DNA from: Emcibacter sp. SYSU 3D8
GTDB lineage: Bacteria; Pseudomonadota; Alphaproteobacteria; SMXS01
Direction: 5' to 3'
DNA: 64,000 nt
NCBI RefSeq assembly: GCF_039655875.1
Contig: NZ_JBBYXK010000001.1
Location: forward strand, 1,016,001 to 1,080,000
Numbering within the stretch: the first letter of the stretch is position 1; each line of letters opens with the position of its first letter. A model generated the notes under the pieces. The model was given only the letters and a program-made list of their open reading frames with translations. It had not been told where the DNA came from and searched no databases. Shown in pieces: positions 18,126 to 27,047 of the stretch. The position numbers and the translations under genes are program-made.

Positions 18126-19253
18126 CTAGTCCAGTGTCTTGCGGTAGCGCAGCAGGGCGATGGTCGAGACGATCGCGAAAATCAGCAGGATCGGCCACAG
18201 ATTGGGCAGGATGTCCCACAGGTCGCTGCCCTTCAGCAGGGTGCCGCGGACAATGCGCAGGAAATGGGTCAGCGGCAACACCGCCCCCAGCCACTGGGCC
18301 CATTGCGGCATGCCGAGGAACGGAAACATGAAGCCCGACAGCAGGATGGACGGCAGGAAGAAGAAGAACGTCATCTGCATGGCCTGCATCTGGCTGCGGG
18401 CGATGGTCGAGAAGGTGTAGCCCAGCGCCAGGTTGGTGGCGATGAAGGCGGTCAGGCCGACGAACAGCGCCGCGAACGAGCCCATCATCGGCACATTGAA
18501 CACGAAATAGGCCGCCAGCAGAATGATCGACACCTGGACGAATCCGATGCCGATATAGGGGGCAATCTTGCCGATCATCACCTCGACGGGCTTCACCGGC
18601 ATGGCCAGCAGGTTCTCCATGGTGCCGCGCTCGGCCTCGCGGGTCAGCGAGATCGCCGTCATCAGCGTCATGGTCATGGTGAGAATCACGCCCAGCAGCC
18701 CGGGCACGATGTTGTAGCGGGTGATGCCTTCCGGATTGTAGAGCCGGTGGACGACCACATCGACGGCGGGCCGGCCGCGTTTCTCCACCGCCAGGGGTCC
18801 GACCAGATCGTCGCGCAGGGCGTCGTCCACGATGCGGTTGAACGCGCTTACGGCATTGCTGGCGGCCGACGGATCGGTCGCATCGGCCTCGATCAGGACC
18901 TGCGGCCGCTGGCCGCGCACCAGGTCGCGGCTGAAGTCGGTTGGAAAAGTCACCACGAATGACAACTCGCCCCGTTGAAGGCCCTTTTCAGCCTCGGCCT
19001 CGGTGTAGGTGTCTTCCTTGAAGCGGAAGTAGTCCGAATTGTGCATGCCCGCCAGGATGTCGCGGGTATAGGCGCTGGGATTGGGCGCGATGATCGCCGT
19101 CGGCAATTGCTTCGGGTCGGTGTTGATGGCGAAGCCGAACAGGATGAGCTGCATGATCGGGATACCGACCATCATACCGAAGGTCAGCCGGTCGCGGCGG
19201 AGCTGGATGAACTCCTTGATCAGGATGGCCTTGATGCGGTTGCCCATACTCAC
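18126..19253 (-). CDS. ABC-2 type permease (YbhR/YbhS-like)
   Basis: 375 residues, intact. The N-terminal helix after MGNRIKAILIKEFIQLRRDR is followed by a large periplasmic domain (about 45-170). Five further helices follow, including MTMTLMTAISLTREAERGT, with ERGTMENLL the typical coupling helix. It is the membrane part of a drug- or lipid-type exporter like E. coli YbhFSR, but only one permease gene is present. Its ATPase and membrane-fusion genes just upstream carry lesions, so the exporter is probably inactive. ATG 19247 is an alternative start. Confidence 0.88.
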   Translation of the reverse strand: MSMGNRIKAILIKEFIQLRRDRLTFGMMVGIPIMQLILFGFAINTDPKQLPTAIIAPNPSAYTRDILAGMHNSDYFRFKEDTYTEAEAEKGLQRGELSFVVTFPTDFSRDLVRGQRPQVLIEADATDPSAASNAVSAFNRIVDDALRDDLVGPLAVEKRGRPAVDVVVHRLYNPEGITRYNIVPGLLGVILTMTMTLMTAISLTREAERGTMENLLAMPVKPVEVMIGKIAPYIGIGFVQVSIILLAAYFVFNVPMMGSFAALFVGLTAFIATNLALGYTFSTIARSQMQAMQMTFFFFLPSILLSGFMFPFLGMPQWAQWLGAVLPLTHFLRIVRGTLLKGSDLWDILPNLWPILLIFAIVSTIALLRYRKTLD

Positions 19254-19873
19254 GACCGCACCTCGCCGTGCTGGCTCATCAGCCGGATGAACACGTCCTC
19301 GAGGCTGGTCTCGCCAGGCGCGATCGCGATGCCCGGACGGTCGGCGTAGCGGTCAATGGCGGCGCGCAGGGCCACCGCGTCGGCGCCGACCACGTGCAAT
19401 GTGGTGCCGAACTGGGCGACCTGCTCGACACCCGGCTGGCGGCGCAGGTCCTCGGCCAGCGCGCCGTTGGCGACGCCGCGGATCACCCAGGTGGTCAGGC
19501 CCAGCCGCTCCAGGGTCCGGTCCACATAATCCCGCATCGGCGTCAAATTGTAGAGCCGGGCGACGAACTCCAGGTTCTCCCGGATCGACAGATCCTCGTA
19601 GAAGCTGAAACGCTGGGTCATGTAACCGATGTTGCGCTTGATCTGGTCGGCTTCGCGGACGATGTCGAAGCCCAGGCAGCTGCCGGTGCCGCTGTCAGGC
19701 GTCAGCAGCCCGGTCAGCATGCGGATGGTGGTGGTCTTGCCCGAGCCGTTGGGGCCGAGAAAGCCGACGATCTCGCCCTGTTTCACCTCGAGCGAGACCT
19801 GGTCGACGACCGTCTTCTCGCCAAAGCGCTTGGTCAGGCCTGCCGCCTCGATGGCGTTCACCTCACCGTTCAT
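19250..19873 (-). pseudogene. ABC transporter ATPase with deleted catalytic core (YbhF-like)
   Basis: Open from ATG 19873 for 207 residues, though homologues are about 300 or more. Walker A (GPNGSGKTTT) and the Q-loop (YMTQRFSFYEDLSIRENLEF) are normal. After LERLGLTT (near base 19496) the protein jumps directly to the C-terminal regulatory segment (WVIRGVANGALAEDLRRQ). The LSGG signature, Walker B, D-loop and H-loop are all missing. The frame is kept, which points to an in-frame deletion of roughly 100 codons. ATP hydrolysis should be impossible. Its start overlaps the HlyD gene by 11 bases and its end overlaps the permease start. Confidence 0.8.
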
Positions 19874-20818
19874 GGTCCAGCACCACATCAACCGGCTGGC
19901 CGGGCTTCAGTGCCGCGGCGTTCGCCTGCGGCACCGCCTCGATCTTGTAGACCAGCTTTTCCCGGTTCTGGACCGAGAAGATCACCGGCGGGGTGAACTC
20001 GGCCTCGCCCGACACGAATGTCACCTTTGCCGTCATGCCCGAGGGGCAGCTGTCGCAGCCGACACCGACAATGGCGCCCCGGCTGATCCGCGCCAGATCG
20101 ACCTCGGGCACATAGAACAGCAGCTTGCGGTTGGCAGGCGGCAGGATGGCCACCACCGGGCGGCCTTCGGTGACCACCTCGCCCTCGCGGAAAAACACAT
20201 CCTGAACCATGCCGGCCTTCGGCGCATAGACCGAACGCTCACGCAGCGCCGTCTCGGCCTCGGCGAGCTGGGCCTGGGCGGCGGCCACGTTGCGGCGCGC
20301 TGCCTCGACGGCGTCCGAGCGGGCCGGCAGCAGCTGGCTGCGGCGCTCCCGCTTCAGCCGCTCCAGGGCGGCAGCGGCCATGTCCCGGTCACCCCTGGCG
20401 TTGTCGAACGCCTTGAGGGACGCGACCTTGCTCGCTGCCAGCTTTTCGATCCGCTCGAACTCGCGCTGGGCCACGGCAATGCGCGCCTCGGCCTCGCGGA
20501 TCTGGGCATCGACCACGGCGATCTCTTCGGGGCGCCGGCCCTTTTGCAGGTCGTCGAGCTGCGCCTGCGCCTGCTGCCGGCGCGCCGCTGCCTGGTCGCG
20601 CCGGGCCATCACCGTGTCGGCTCCAGGATGAACAGCAGCGCGCCCTGCTCCACCGGCGCGCCCGACTCCACCGCGAGCCTGCTCAGCTGGCCCGAACTCT
20701 TGGGGCCGACCAGCAGTGGATCGCCTTCCACATAGCCCTGCCAGGAAGGCGATCCGCCGTCACCGCAGGCGGCCAGCAGGCCGGCCAGGAGAAGGCCAAG
20801 CGATGCGAGCGTCCTCAT
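19863..20818 (-). pseudogene. HlyD/YbhG-like membrane fusion protein, frameshifted
   Basis: Two abutting frames make up one 318-residue protein. Bases 20609-20818 encode 69 residues: a lipoprotein-like signal ending LLAAC, then the first biotinyl-lipoyl half. Bases 19863-20612 encode the coiled coil, the second lipoyl half (YAPKAGMVQDVFFREGE) and the beta-barrel. Joining them needs one extra base near 20621: GAG-CCG would become GAG-GCC, reading LEADTVMARRDQ. The stop and restart overlap (TGATG), so some coupled translation of two pieces is possible. The gene overlaps the TetR stop by four bases. Confidence 0.75.
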
Positions 20819-21486
20819 GCGGGCCTCCCGGCGTCCATGATGGCGATGATGTTGGCGCGTACCGCGGCGCGGATCTGGTCCAGCCGGTCAGGCGTGTAGG
20901 CATCCCATTCCAGCCGGCGCAGGACCGCCGTGCGGGCAACGCGGAAGATCAGCGCCTGGCCGATCACCGAAAAAATCCGCAGCTTCAGCTCCTCCGATTC
21001 GGCCGGCAGACCCAGCAACGGACCGAGAAGTCTGGAGACCGCCATGTAGGACGGCGCCATGACCCGGCTGTAGAGCACATCGAACGCTTCGGTCGGATCG
21101 AATTGCTCGCGCACCATGATGCGCGCCCAGAGCGCGGCCTCTTCGGTGCCGACCATCATGGATATGAAACGGTCGCCAAGCGCCAGCATGGCCTGACGGC
21201 GTTGCTCCGGCGTGGTCGCGGAATCGCTGGCAAGCTGTTCGGCCGCGCGAAGACCGGGACTCATGCGGGCAGTGATCTGGTCAGCGATATGACCCACCAC
21301 CCCCATATACAGGCCTTCCTTGCCGCCAAAGTAATAGGGAATGGCGGCGATATTGACGCCGGCTGCGCCGGCAATCGCCCGGGTCGACGCGCCCTTGAAG
21401 CCGTGCTCGCCGAACACTCTCAGCGCCGCTTCGATGAGCCGCTGCTTCGCATCCGCCTTTTCCCCAGCCGCCAGCATGATTCGCAC
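20815..21486 (-). CDS. TetR family regulator, CecR (YbiH)-like
   Basis: 223 residues. The N-terminal HTH (RLIEAALRVFGEHGFKGAS..IAGAAGVNIAAIPYYFGGKEGLY) and the C-terminal part resemble CecR/YbiH proteins (DUF1956). In E. coli CecR controls the ybhGFSR exporter encoded beside it, and the same order (regulator, HlyD, ATPase, permease) is seen here. The reading frame is intact although two downstream genes are damaged. A strong palindrome lies 30 bases upstream. Confidence 0.88.
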   Translation of the reverse strand: MRIMLAAGEKADAKQRLIEAALRVFGEHGFKGASTRAIAGAAGVNIAAIPYYFGGKEGLYMGVVGHIADQITARMSPGLRAAEQLASDSATTPEQRRQAMLALGDRFISMMVGTEEAALWARIMVREQFDPTEAFDVLYSRVMAPSYMAVSRLLGPLLGLPAESEELKLRIFSVIGQALIFRVARTAVLRRLEWDAYTPDRLDQIRAAVRANIIAIMDAGRPA

Positions 21487-21515
21487 CTCCTCTTGTCCAG
21501 AGGACGCCGACTATA

Positions 21516-21546
21516 TTCAATCGATTGACTTAGTCAATTGATTGAA
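21516..21546. promoter_or_regulatory. Operator palindrome of the CecR-like TetR
   Basis: A 31-base inverted repeat: arm TTCAATCGATTGAC, centre TTA, arm GTCAATTGATTGAA, matching at 13 of 14 positions. It lies just upstream of the TetR start (21486). Length and symmetry fit a TetR dimer (or pair of dimers) repressing its own operon. Confidence 0.65.
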
Positions 21547-21622
21547 TCAGCGCGCACGGGGGCTACAGATCGCCGTTGAGCCGGATAGGCGTGCGCTGGT
21601 AATGTCTTACCCGAAGTTTGGA

Positions 21623-21647
21623 GGAACCGTTGTCCTTCACCTGCGTT
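21623..21647 (+). promoter_or_regulatory. EcfG-type general stress promoter
   Basis: GGAAC (21623-21627) and CGTT (21644-21647) are separated by exactly 16 bases. This is the consensus of the alphaproteobacterial general-stress sigma factor EcfG. The next genes encode DUF1328-, DUF883- and membrane-type small proteins of the kind often found in that regulon. Confidence 0.65.
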
Positions 21648-21708
21648 GATGGCTCGAATGGGCCGTGTTCCCTGGAACCGGCCCTTCGTCATCAGAGGAG
21701 GTGGAAAC

Positions 21709-21879
21709 ATGCTATACTGGACATTGGTGTTTCTGGTCTTGGCGCTCGTTGCCGGTGTTTTCGGCTTCGGCGGCATTGCCAGCGCGGCCGCCGGTATCGC
21801 CAAGATCCTGTTCGTAGTGTTCCTGGTGCTGTTCCTGGCCGGTCTTCTCTTCAACGCATTCGGGCGTCGCGGCCCATGA
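21709..21879 (+). CDS. DUF1328 (YtjA-like) small membrane protein
   Basis: 56 residues from ATG 21709 ([16 protein letters not shown]), preceded by AGAGGAGGTGG. Two hydrophobic helices carry the family pattern [23 protein letters not shown] and end in FGRRGP. Homologues are small stress-associated inner-membrane proteins. It is placed about 60 bases after an EcfG-type promoter. Confidence 0.9.
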   Translation: MLYWTLVFLVLALVAGVFGFGGIASAAAGIAKILFVVFLVLFLAGLLFNAFGRRGP

Positions 21880-21925
21880 ATGGCCGCCCTGCGACCGGAG
21901 TAACGACAACCGAAAGGACTACGCG

Positions 21926-22237
21926 ATGGCGGATGCAACGACGGACGATGTAGACACCCTGAAGAAGGATCTGCGCAAGTTGCAGAAGGATTGGGACTCG
22001 CTGGTCGTATCGACTCAGCAACTCCTGCGAGAAGGAACGAGGACGGGAATGACCGAAGCAAAGGCAGAAATCGAAGCACTCCGCGAACGGCTGGAAGACC
22101 TCGGGGTCATCCTGAGCGACCGCAGCCAGCAGGCTGTTGATTCGGTCAGGCTGAACGTGCAGAAGCAGCCCCTTACCAGCCTTGGCGTCGCGTTCAGCGT
22201 TGGCGCGATCCTCGCACTGTTGCTCGGCCGCCGCTGA
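21926..22237 (+). CDS. DUF883 (ElaB/YqjD-like) protein
   Basis: 103 residues. The first 75 are a charged amphipathic helical region (TLKKDLRKLQKDWDSL, then EAKAEIEALRERLEDL), and a single C-terminal helix (LTSLGVAFSVGAILALLLGRR) anchors it. ElaB/YqjD proteins are stationary-phase membrane proteins that can bind ribosomes in E. coli. Its stop overlaps the next ATG (TGATG), so translation is coupled. Confidence 0.85.
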   Translation: MADATTDDVDTLKKDLRKLQKDWDSLVVSTQQLLREGTRTGMTEAKAEIEALRERLEDLGVILSDRSQQAVDSVRLNVQKQPLTSLGVAFSVGAILALLLGRR

Positions 22238-22680
22238 TGGGCATGCTCGCCAAGGCCGTTACGCTATTCCTGACGGTCTCGGCGGCAGCGCGTCCGACGA
22301 CAGCGGTTCCCTGGGGCAGGATTCCCGCCGGTCTGTTTCTAACCGGCGCCTGTTTCGCCATTTTCACGACCGCCGCGGGCTTTCTGCTCGCGGCGATCTA
22401 CTTGGCGCTCGCCCCGATCTGGGGAGCAGGATGGGCCGCCTTCGCCGTCGGCGCGGGCCTGCTGCCGATCGGCGGCATCTTCGCCTTCGCTCTCTACAAT
22501 CTGGTGACACGGCCGATCAGCCAGCCCGGCAACGACCTGTCCTTGCTGACCGACGAGGCGATCCGCGGCGTGGAGGCGGCTGAAGACTGGGTGGCGAATC
22601 GGCCGATAACGGCGCTTGGCGGCGCGCTGCTGGTTGGAGCGGTCGCTTCGCTGATCTTTTTCAATCGGCCGCGTCGCTAG
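22237..22680 (+). CDS. Small membrane protein, YqjE-like position
   Basis: 147 residues with three hydrophobic segments (GLFLTGACFAIFTTAAGFLLAAIYLAL, AGWAAFAVGAGLLPIGGIFAFAL, ITALGGALLVGAVASLIFF). It overlaps the DUF883 gene by one base, and the last helix resembles the C-terminal anchor of that protein. The order matches the yqjD-yqjE arrangement of other bacteria. Function is unknown; a stress-related membrane role is inferred from the shared promoter. Confidence 0.7.
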   Translation: MGMLAKAVTLFLTVSAAARPTTAVPWGRIPAGLFLTGACFAIFTTAAGFLLAAIYLALAPIWGAGWAAFAVGAGLLPIGGIFAFALYNLVTRPISQPGNDLSLLTDEAIRGVEAAEDWVANRPITALGGALLVGAVASLIFFNRPRR

Positions 22681-22735
22681 AAGTCTCCAGCCTGCGGCCC
22701 TCACGCCGCACCATGGCGGGGAAGATCAAAGCGCG

Positions 22736-24247
22736 CTATTTGCGTTTCAGCGATCCCATCAGGCCGCGCAGCAATGCCCGGCCGATTTCCCTGCCCACCG
22801 AAGACGCAATCGACTTGGCGAATGTCTCGCCCACGCCCTGGCGCTGTCGGGTCGAGGGCGTGCGCCGTGCAGACCGCTGACGCGGCTCGGCGCTGCGTGG
22901 CGGGGGCGTGTCGCCGCGGCCGGCGCCGCCCCAAGGGCCCCGCTGCGTGTCCTCGCGCGGCTCGACCCGCCGGGTCAGGCGCTCATAGGCAGATTCGCGG
23001 TCCTGGGTCGTGTCGTAGCGGCCGGACATGACGCTGGCGGTCATTACCTGCCGGCGCTCCTGCGGACTGGCCGGCCCCAGCCGCGATTGCGGCGGCCGGA
23101 TCAGCGCCCTGTCGACCATGGTCGGCACGCCGCGCTCGTCCAGTGTCGAGACCAGCGCCTCGCCCACGGCCAGTTCGGTGATTACCTGGCTGGTATCGAA
23201 TGCCGGATTCTGCCGGAAGGTCTGCGCGGCGGTCCGCACCGCGGCCTGGTCGCGCGGCGTGAAGGCGCGCAGGGCGTGCTGGATACGGTTGCCGAGCTGG
23301 CCCAGTACGTCGTCGGGGATGTCGTCCGGGCTCTGGGTGATGAAATAGACGCCGACGCCTTTCGACCGTACCAGCCGCACCACCTGGGTCACCTTGTCGA
23401 TCAGTGCCCTGGGCGTGTCCTTGAACAGAAGATGCGCCTCATCGAAGAAAAACACCAGGACCGGCTTGTCCGGATCGCCCACCTCGGGCAGCTCCTCGAA
23501 CAGCTCGGACAGCAGCCAGAGCAGGAAGATGGCGTAGGTCTTGGGCGACTGGATCAGCCGGTCCGCGGCCAGGATATTGATGGCGCCGCGTCCGTCCGAC
23601 GCACGCACGATGAAATCCCGGAGTTCCAGCGCGGGCTCGCCGAAGAAGCCGTCGGCGCCCTCATTCTCCAGGGTCAGCAGGGCGCGCTGGATGGCGCCGA
23701 TGGACGCCTTGGAGACATTGCCGTACTGGCTGGTGAGCTCGGATGCGTTCTCGCCGACATGGTTCAGCATGGCGCGCAGGTCCTTCATGTCGAGCAGCAG
23801 CAGTCCCTGCTCGTCGGCGACACGGAACGCGATATTGAGCACGCCTTCCTGCACGTCGTTGAGATCCAGCATCTGGCTCAACAGCAGCGGCCCCATCTCC
23901 GTCACCGTCGTGCGCACCGGATGCCCCTGCTCGCCGAACAGGTCCCAGAACACCACCGGGAACGCCTCGAAACCATAATCGTCCAGGCCGATTTTCGCCG
24001 CCCGCTTGAGCAGGAAATCCTTCGGATCGCCCTGCTGGCAGATCCCCGACAGGTCGCCCTTGGCGTCGGCCATGAACACCGGCACGCCGGCGCGGGAAAA
24101 GCCCTCGGCCAGGATCTGCAGCGACACCGTCTTGCCCGTGCCCGTCGCCCCGGCGATCAGGCCGTGCCGGTTGGCCCGTTTCAGGCTGAGATATTGGGGC
24201 GCTGCCCCGGTACCGAGATAGATGCTGTCCGGCCTCAGGAGTGTCAT
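22736..24247 (-). CDS. HerA/VirB4-like ATPase, DUF853 (YjgR) family
   Basis: 503 residues from ATG 24247. Walker A is GATGTGKT (33-40), Walker [14 protein letters not shown] (about 262-274), and [23 protein letters not shown] is typical of the YjgR group. The last 90 residues are an Arg/Pro-rich linker followed by [20 protein letters not shown]. The helicase or translocase activity of this family is not defined. The gene starts four bases after mtgA ends, so the two are probably one operon. Confidence 0.9.
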   Translation of the reverse strand: MTLLRPDSIYLGTGAAPQYLSLKRANRHGLIAGATGTGKTVSLQILAEGFSRAGVPVFMADAKGDLSGICQQGDPKDFLLKRAAKIGLDDYGFEAFPVVFWDLFGEQGHPVRTTVTEMGPLLLSQMLDLNDVQEGVLNIAFRVADEQGLLLLDMKDLRAMLNHVGENASELTSQYGNVSKASIGAIQRALLTLENEGADGFFGEPALELRDFIVRASDGRGAINILAADRLIQSPKTYAIFLLWLLSELFEELPEVGDPDKPVLVFFFDEAHLLFKDTPRALIDKVTQVVRLVRSKGVGVYFITQSPDDIPDDVLGQLGNRIQHALRAFTPRDQAAVRTAAQTFRQNPAFDTSQVITELAVGEALVSTLDERGVPTMVDRALIRPPQSRLGPASPQERRQVMTASVMSGRYDTTQDRESAYERLTRRVEPREDTQRGPWGGAGRGDTPPPRSAEPRQRSARRTPSTRQRQGVGETFAKSIASSVGREIGRALLRGLMGSLKRK

Positions 24248-24251
24248 GGCT

Positions 24252-24956
24252 TCAATGCTCCTTGCAGACGCCATTTTTGGTGTAGGGCACCGCGTACATG
24301 CGGCCCTGGATGACCCCGGCGCGCGACGACAGATAGGGGCCGGGCTTGCCCGGGTTATAGCGCAACGGGCTGGGCAGGGTCACCGCCAGCAGCGCCGCCT
24401 GGCGCGGGCTCAGCTTTGCCGCCGGGACGCCGAAATGGTGCCGGGCTGCCGCCTCGGCGCCGTAGACGCCCTTGCCCCACTCGGCGATGTTCAGATACAG
24501 CTCGAGGATGCGCTGCTTCGGCACCAGCAGCTCCAGCCAGACCGTCAGATACGCCTCGATGCCCTTGCGGATGAACGACCGGTTCGGCCAGAGGAACAGG
24601 TTCTTCGACGTCTGCATGGAAATGGTGCTGGCGCCCCGTGAGCGCCGCCCCTGCTGGAGCTTGTCGATGTTTTCCTCGAGCGCTTCCCAGTCGAAGCCGT
24701 CATGGGTGCAGAACTTGGCGTCCTCGGACGCCATCACGGCGCGCTGGAGATCGGGCGAGATGCGGTCGAGCGAGGTCCAGTCCTTGTCGATGCCGTAGCC
24801 TTCGGTCAGCCGGATCAGCATCAGCGGCGTGAACGGCGGCGGCACGAAGCGGTAGGCCAGCAGGATCGCCGGCGGCGCCAGCAGCGCGAAGATCACCAGC
24901 ATCCCGAGCAGGCGCAGGATTCGGCGGCCGATGCCGCGTTTGGCCCTTTTCGCTAT
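24252..24956 (-). CDS. mtgA: Monofunctional peptidoglycan glycosyltransferase
   Basis: GT51 enzyme polymerising lipid II. Conserved parts are [19 protein letters not shown] (catalytic Glu), [17 protein letters not shown] and [13 protein letters not shown]. The first ATG is at 24902 (216 residues), but the frame continues upstream as [17 protein letters not shown], the basic head expected before the membrane helix. An ATA codon at 24954-24956 has AGGAGG eight bases upstream. I use that ATA as the start (234 residues): either a rare start or a mutated ATG. Confidence 0.88.
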   Translation of the reverse strand: MAKRAKRGIGRRILRLLGMLVIFALLAPPAILLAYRFVPPPFTPLMLIRLTEGYGIDKDWTSLDRISPDLQRAVMASEDAKFCTHDGFDWEALEENIDKLQQGRRSRGASTISMQTSKNLFLWPNRSFIRKGIEAYLTVWLELLVPKQRILELYLNIAEWGKGVYGAEAAARHHFGVPAAKLSPRQAALLAVTLPSPLRYNPGKPGPYLSSRAGVIQGRMYAVPYTKNGVCKEH

Positions 24957-25017
24957 GGCTGAATCCTCCTGACGGCGGGCGTTTCGCCGTCAGCATAAGG
25001 CCAATGGCGCAGCCTCA

Positions 25018-26199
25018 CTAGCGCGATGCGCCGAACATGGCGCGGATCGCGGCGACGACCGCTTCCGGCTCCTCGTAATGGCCGAAATGGCCGCCGGTCG
25101 GATGTGCCGTGACCTGCCGGAGGTTGTAGACCTTCGCCCGCTCGCTGCCCTTGAAGGCGGCCACCGGATCCGTCACTGCCGGATCCTTCTCGCCGCCGAG
25201 GAAGGTGACGGCGGTGGGCGCCTCGACGGCCGGCATCCGGTCGTGCGACGGCGTCCACGGATTGTGCGCCGCCTCGGCATAGTAGCGGGCCGAGGTGTGG
25301 AAACTGCCGGTCAGCCAGTAGAGCATGGTGGTGGTGATCAGATGCTCTTTCGGGAACCGCGATTCCACGTCGCCATGGGTGTCGCCCCACGCGCGCCGGC
25401 GCTCGACCAGCCAGGACAGCAGCCCGGCCGGCGAATCGTTGAGGCCATTGGCCAGTGTCATGGGATCGAGCACCTGGACCGCCACATGGCTGGCGATGCG
25501 CCGCTGGCGGGCATGGACCGCCTCGCGCAGCTCGCCGGTGACCGACGGCGGCACCAGCGCGCCGCCGGTGATGTCCCAGGGCCGCTCGTGGTTGAACAGG
25601 GTCAGCGGGATGGCATGCATCAGGTGGATGCCGTGGAGGCTGGCGGCGTATTTGTGGCCGAGCTGGCTGGTGACCAGTGCGCCCCAGTCGCCGCCGCTCG
25701 CAGCATACTTCTTGTAGCCGAGACCCTCGGTCATCAGCTTGTGCCACAGGTCGGCGGTGCGCCACCAGTTGATGCCGGGCACCCTGAGCGGCGTCGAGAA
25801 GCCGAAGCCGGGAAGCGACGGCACGATGACGTCGAATGCCGGCTTGCCCTCGGCCAGCGGCTTGATGACGTGCCGCATGTCCCAGAAGCACCATGGCCAG
25901 CCGTGACTGACGATGATCGGGATCGCGTGCTTCCTGCGGCTCTTGTAGTGGATGAAGTGGACCGGGACGCCGTCGATCTCGGTCCGGAAGTGGGAGAATT
26001 TATTCATCTCCCGCTCGGCGGCGCGCCAGTCGTAGCCGTCGATCCAGTACTCGACCAGCGTCTTCAGATACGCGGTCGGCGTGCCGTATTTCCAGTCATC
26101 GTTGGCGAAGTCGTCCGGGAAACGCGTGGCCTTCAGGCGGCGCTTCACGTCGTCGATGGCCTCGTCGGGCATGGCGACGGCGAAGGATTCGATATGCAT
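25018..26199 (-). CDS. Epoxide hydrolase, alpha/beta fold
   Basis: 393 residues from ATG 26199 (MHIESFAVAMPDEAID). The N-terminal EHN domain (1-110) precedes an alpha/beta-hydrolase core with the oxyanion motif HGWP (IVSHGWPWCFWD), nucleophile Asp in SGGDWGALV and catalytic His in GGHFGHYEEPE. It converts epoxides to diols; the substrate may be a terpenoid or lipid epoxide but is not shown. A longer frame upstream crosses a palindromic repeat and is rejected. A short palindromic region separates it from the glutathione peroxidase gene. Confidence 0.92.
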   Translation of the reverse strand: MHIESFAVAMPDEAIDDVKRRLKATRFPDDFANDDWKYGTPTAYLKTLVEYWIDGYDWRAAEREMNKFSHFRTEIDGVPVHFIHYKSRRKHAIPIIVSHGWPWCFWDMRHVIKPLAEGKPAFDVIVPSLPGFGFSTPLRVPGINWWRTADLWHKLMTEGLGYKKYAASGGDWGALVTSQLGHKYAASLHGIHLMHAIPLTLFNHERPWDITGGALVPPSVTGELREAVHARQRRIASHVAVQVLDPMTLANGLNDSPAGLLSWLVERRRAWGDTHGDVESRFPKEHLITTTMLYWLTGSFHTSARYYAEAAHNPWTPSHDRMPAVEAPTAVTFLGGEKDPAVTDPVAAFKGSERAKVYNLRQVTAHPTGGHFGHYEEPEAVVAAIRAMFGASR

Positions 26200-26228
26200 G
26201 GGCGACCTTTCCGTCGGTACGCGGAAAG

Positions 26229-26270
26229 GCCCCCTCACCCTACCCTCTTCCCGGCGAGGAGAGGGGGCCA
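26229..26270. repeat. Short palindromic repeat unit (CCCTCACCC / GGAGAGGG type)
   Basis: The region holds CCCCTCACCCTACCCTCTTC followed by CCGGCGAGGAGAGGGGGCC, a pyrimidine arm and a complementary purine arm typical of dispersed intergenic repeats in proteobacteria. It lies between the epoxide hydrolase and glutathione peroxidase genes. Confidence 0.5.
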
Positions 26271-26342
26271 TCTGATCGGTTAGTCCCTTCCCCGCCCGGC
26301 GAGACGATGGCGCGTGGTGCCGGATGAAGGGTGCTGTCGGCC

Positions 26343-26888
26343 CTAGGCCGACAGTTCCCTCTCGATCGCGCCGGTGATCGCCGGATCGTCCGGCGCGATG
26401 TCCGGCGCGAAGCGGCCGACCACCTTGCCGTCGCGGCTGACGAGGAACTTCTCGAAGTTCCACATGACGTCGGTCTCGTTCTTCGAGGCAAGGCCGCGCT
26501 CGTCGAGGATTTTCTTGAGTTGGCTGTCGGGCTTGTTTGTGCGGCCGGGATGCTCGGCGATCAGCTCCTTGTAGAGCGGGTGACGGTCGGCGCCCTGGAC
26601 GCTGATCTTCGAGAACATGGGGAAATCCACGTCGAACGTGGTCGAGCAGAAATCCTGGATTTCGGCGTCGGAGCCCGGCTCCTGGCCGGCGAAATTGTTG
26701 GCCGGGAAACCCAGCACCTTGAAGCCCTTGTCACGGTAGGATTGAAAGGTCTTCTCCAGCGCCTCGTATTGCGGCGTCAGGCCGCATTTCGACGCCACAT
26801 TGACAACCAGCAGCACGTCACCCTTGTAGTCCTTCAGCGAGGCTTCCTTGCCGTCGATCCGGCGAACCGGAATGTCGTAGATGCTCAT
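26343..26888 (-). CDS. Glutathione peroxidase family protein
   Basis: 181 residues of the thiol-peroxidase/GPx family. The peroxidatic Cys is in VNVASKCGLTPQYEALE, Gln and Trp of the catalytic tetrad are in GFPANNFAGQEPG and MWNFEKFLV, and a possible resolving Cys is in QDFCSTTF. It uses Cys, not selenocysteine. It reduces hydroperoxides, probably with thioredoxin or glutathione. It is a typical BtuE-like protein standing alone. Confidence 0.93.
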   Translation of the reverse strand: MSIYDIPVRRIDGKEASLKDYKGDVLLVVNVASKCGLTPQYEALEKTFQSYRDKGFKVLGFPANNFAGQEPGSDAEIQDFCSTTFDVDFPMFSKISVQGADRHPLYKELIAEHPGRTNKPDSQLKKILDERGLASKNETDVMWNFEKFLVSRDGKVVGRFAPDIAPDDPAITGAIERELSA

Positions 26889-27047
26889 GTCGCTCCCCTA
26901 TCCTGATGGAGCCGCAAGCTTAGGGGAACGGGCGTGCCGCTGGCAACTCATGCCATCGCCTGCGGGTCAATATGCCGACCGGATACTCCCTCCGCACAGA
27001 CCGGCGGAACCCGGACCGGGGCAAGGCGTTGAACCGCAAGGTGCGCA

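Noticed and set aside
17121..18962. 613-residue plus-strand ORF
   Set aside because: Shadow of the YdjM-like and permease genes; Gln/Arg/His-rich.
21618..21953. 111-residue ORF from TTG near the EcfG promoter
   Set aside because: Its start lies inside the promoter and it overlaps the DUF1328 gene in another frame without a domain.
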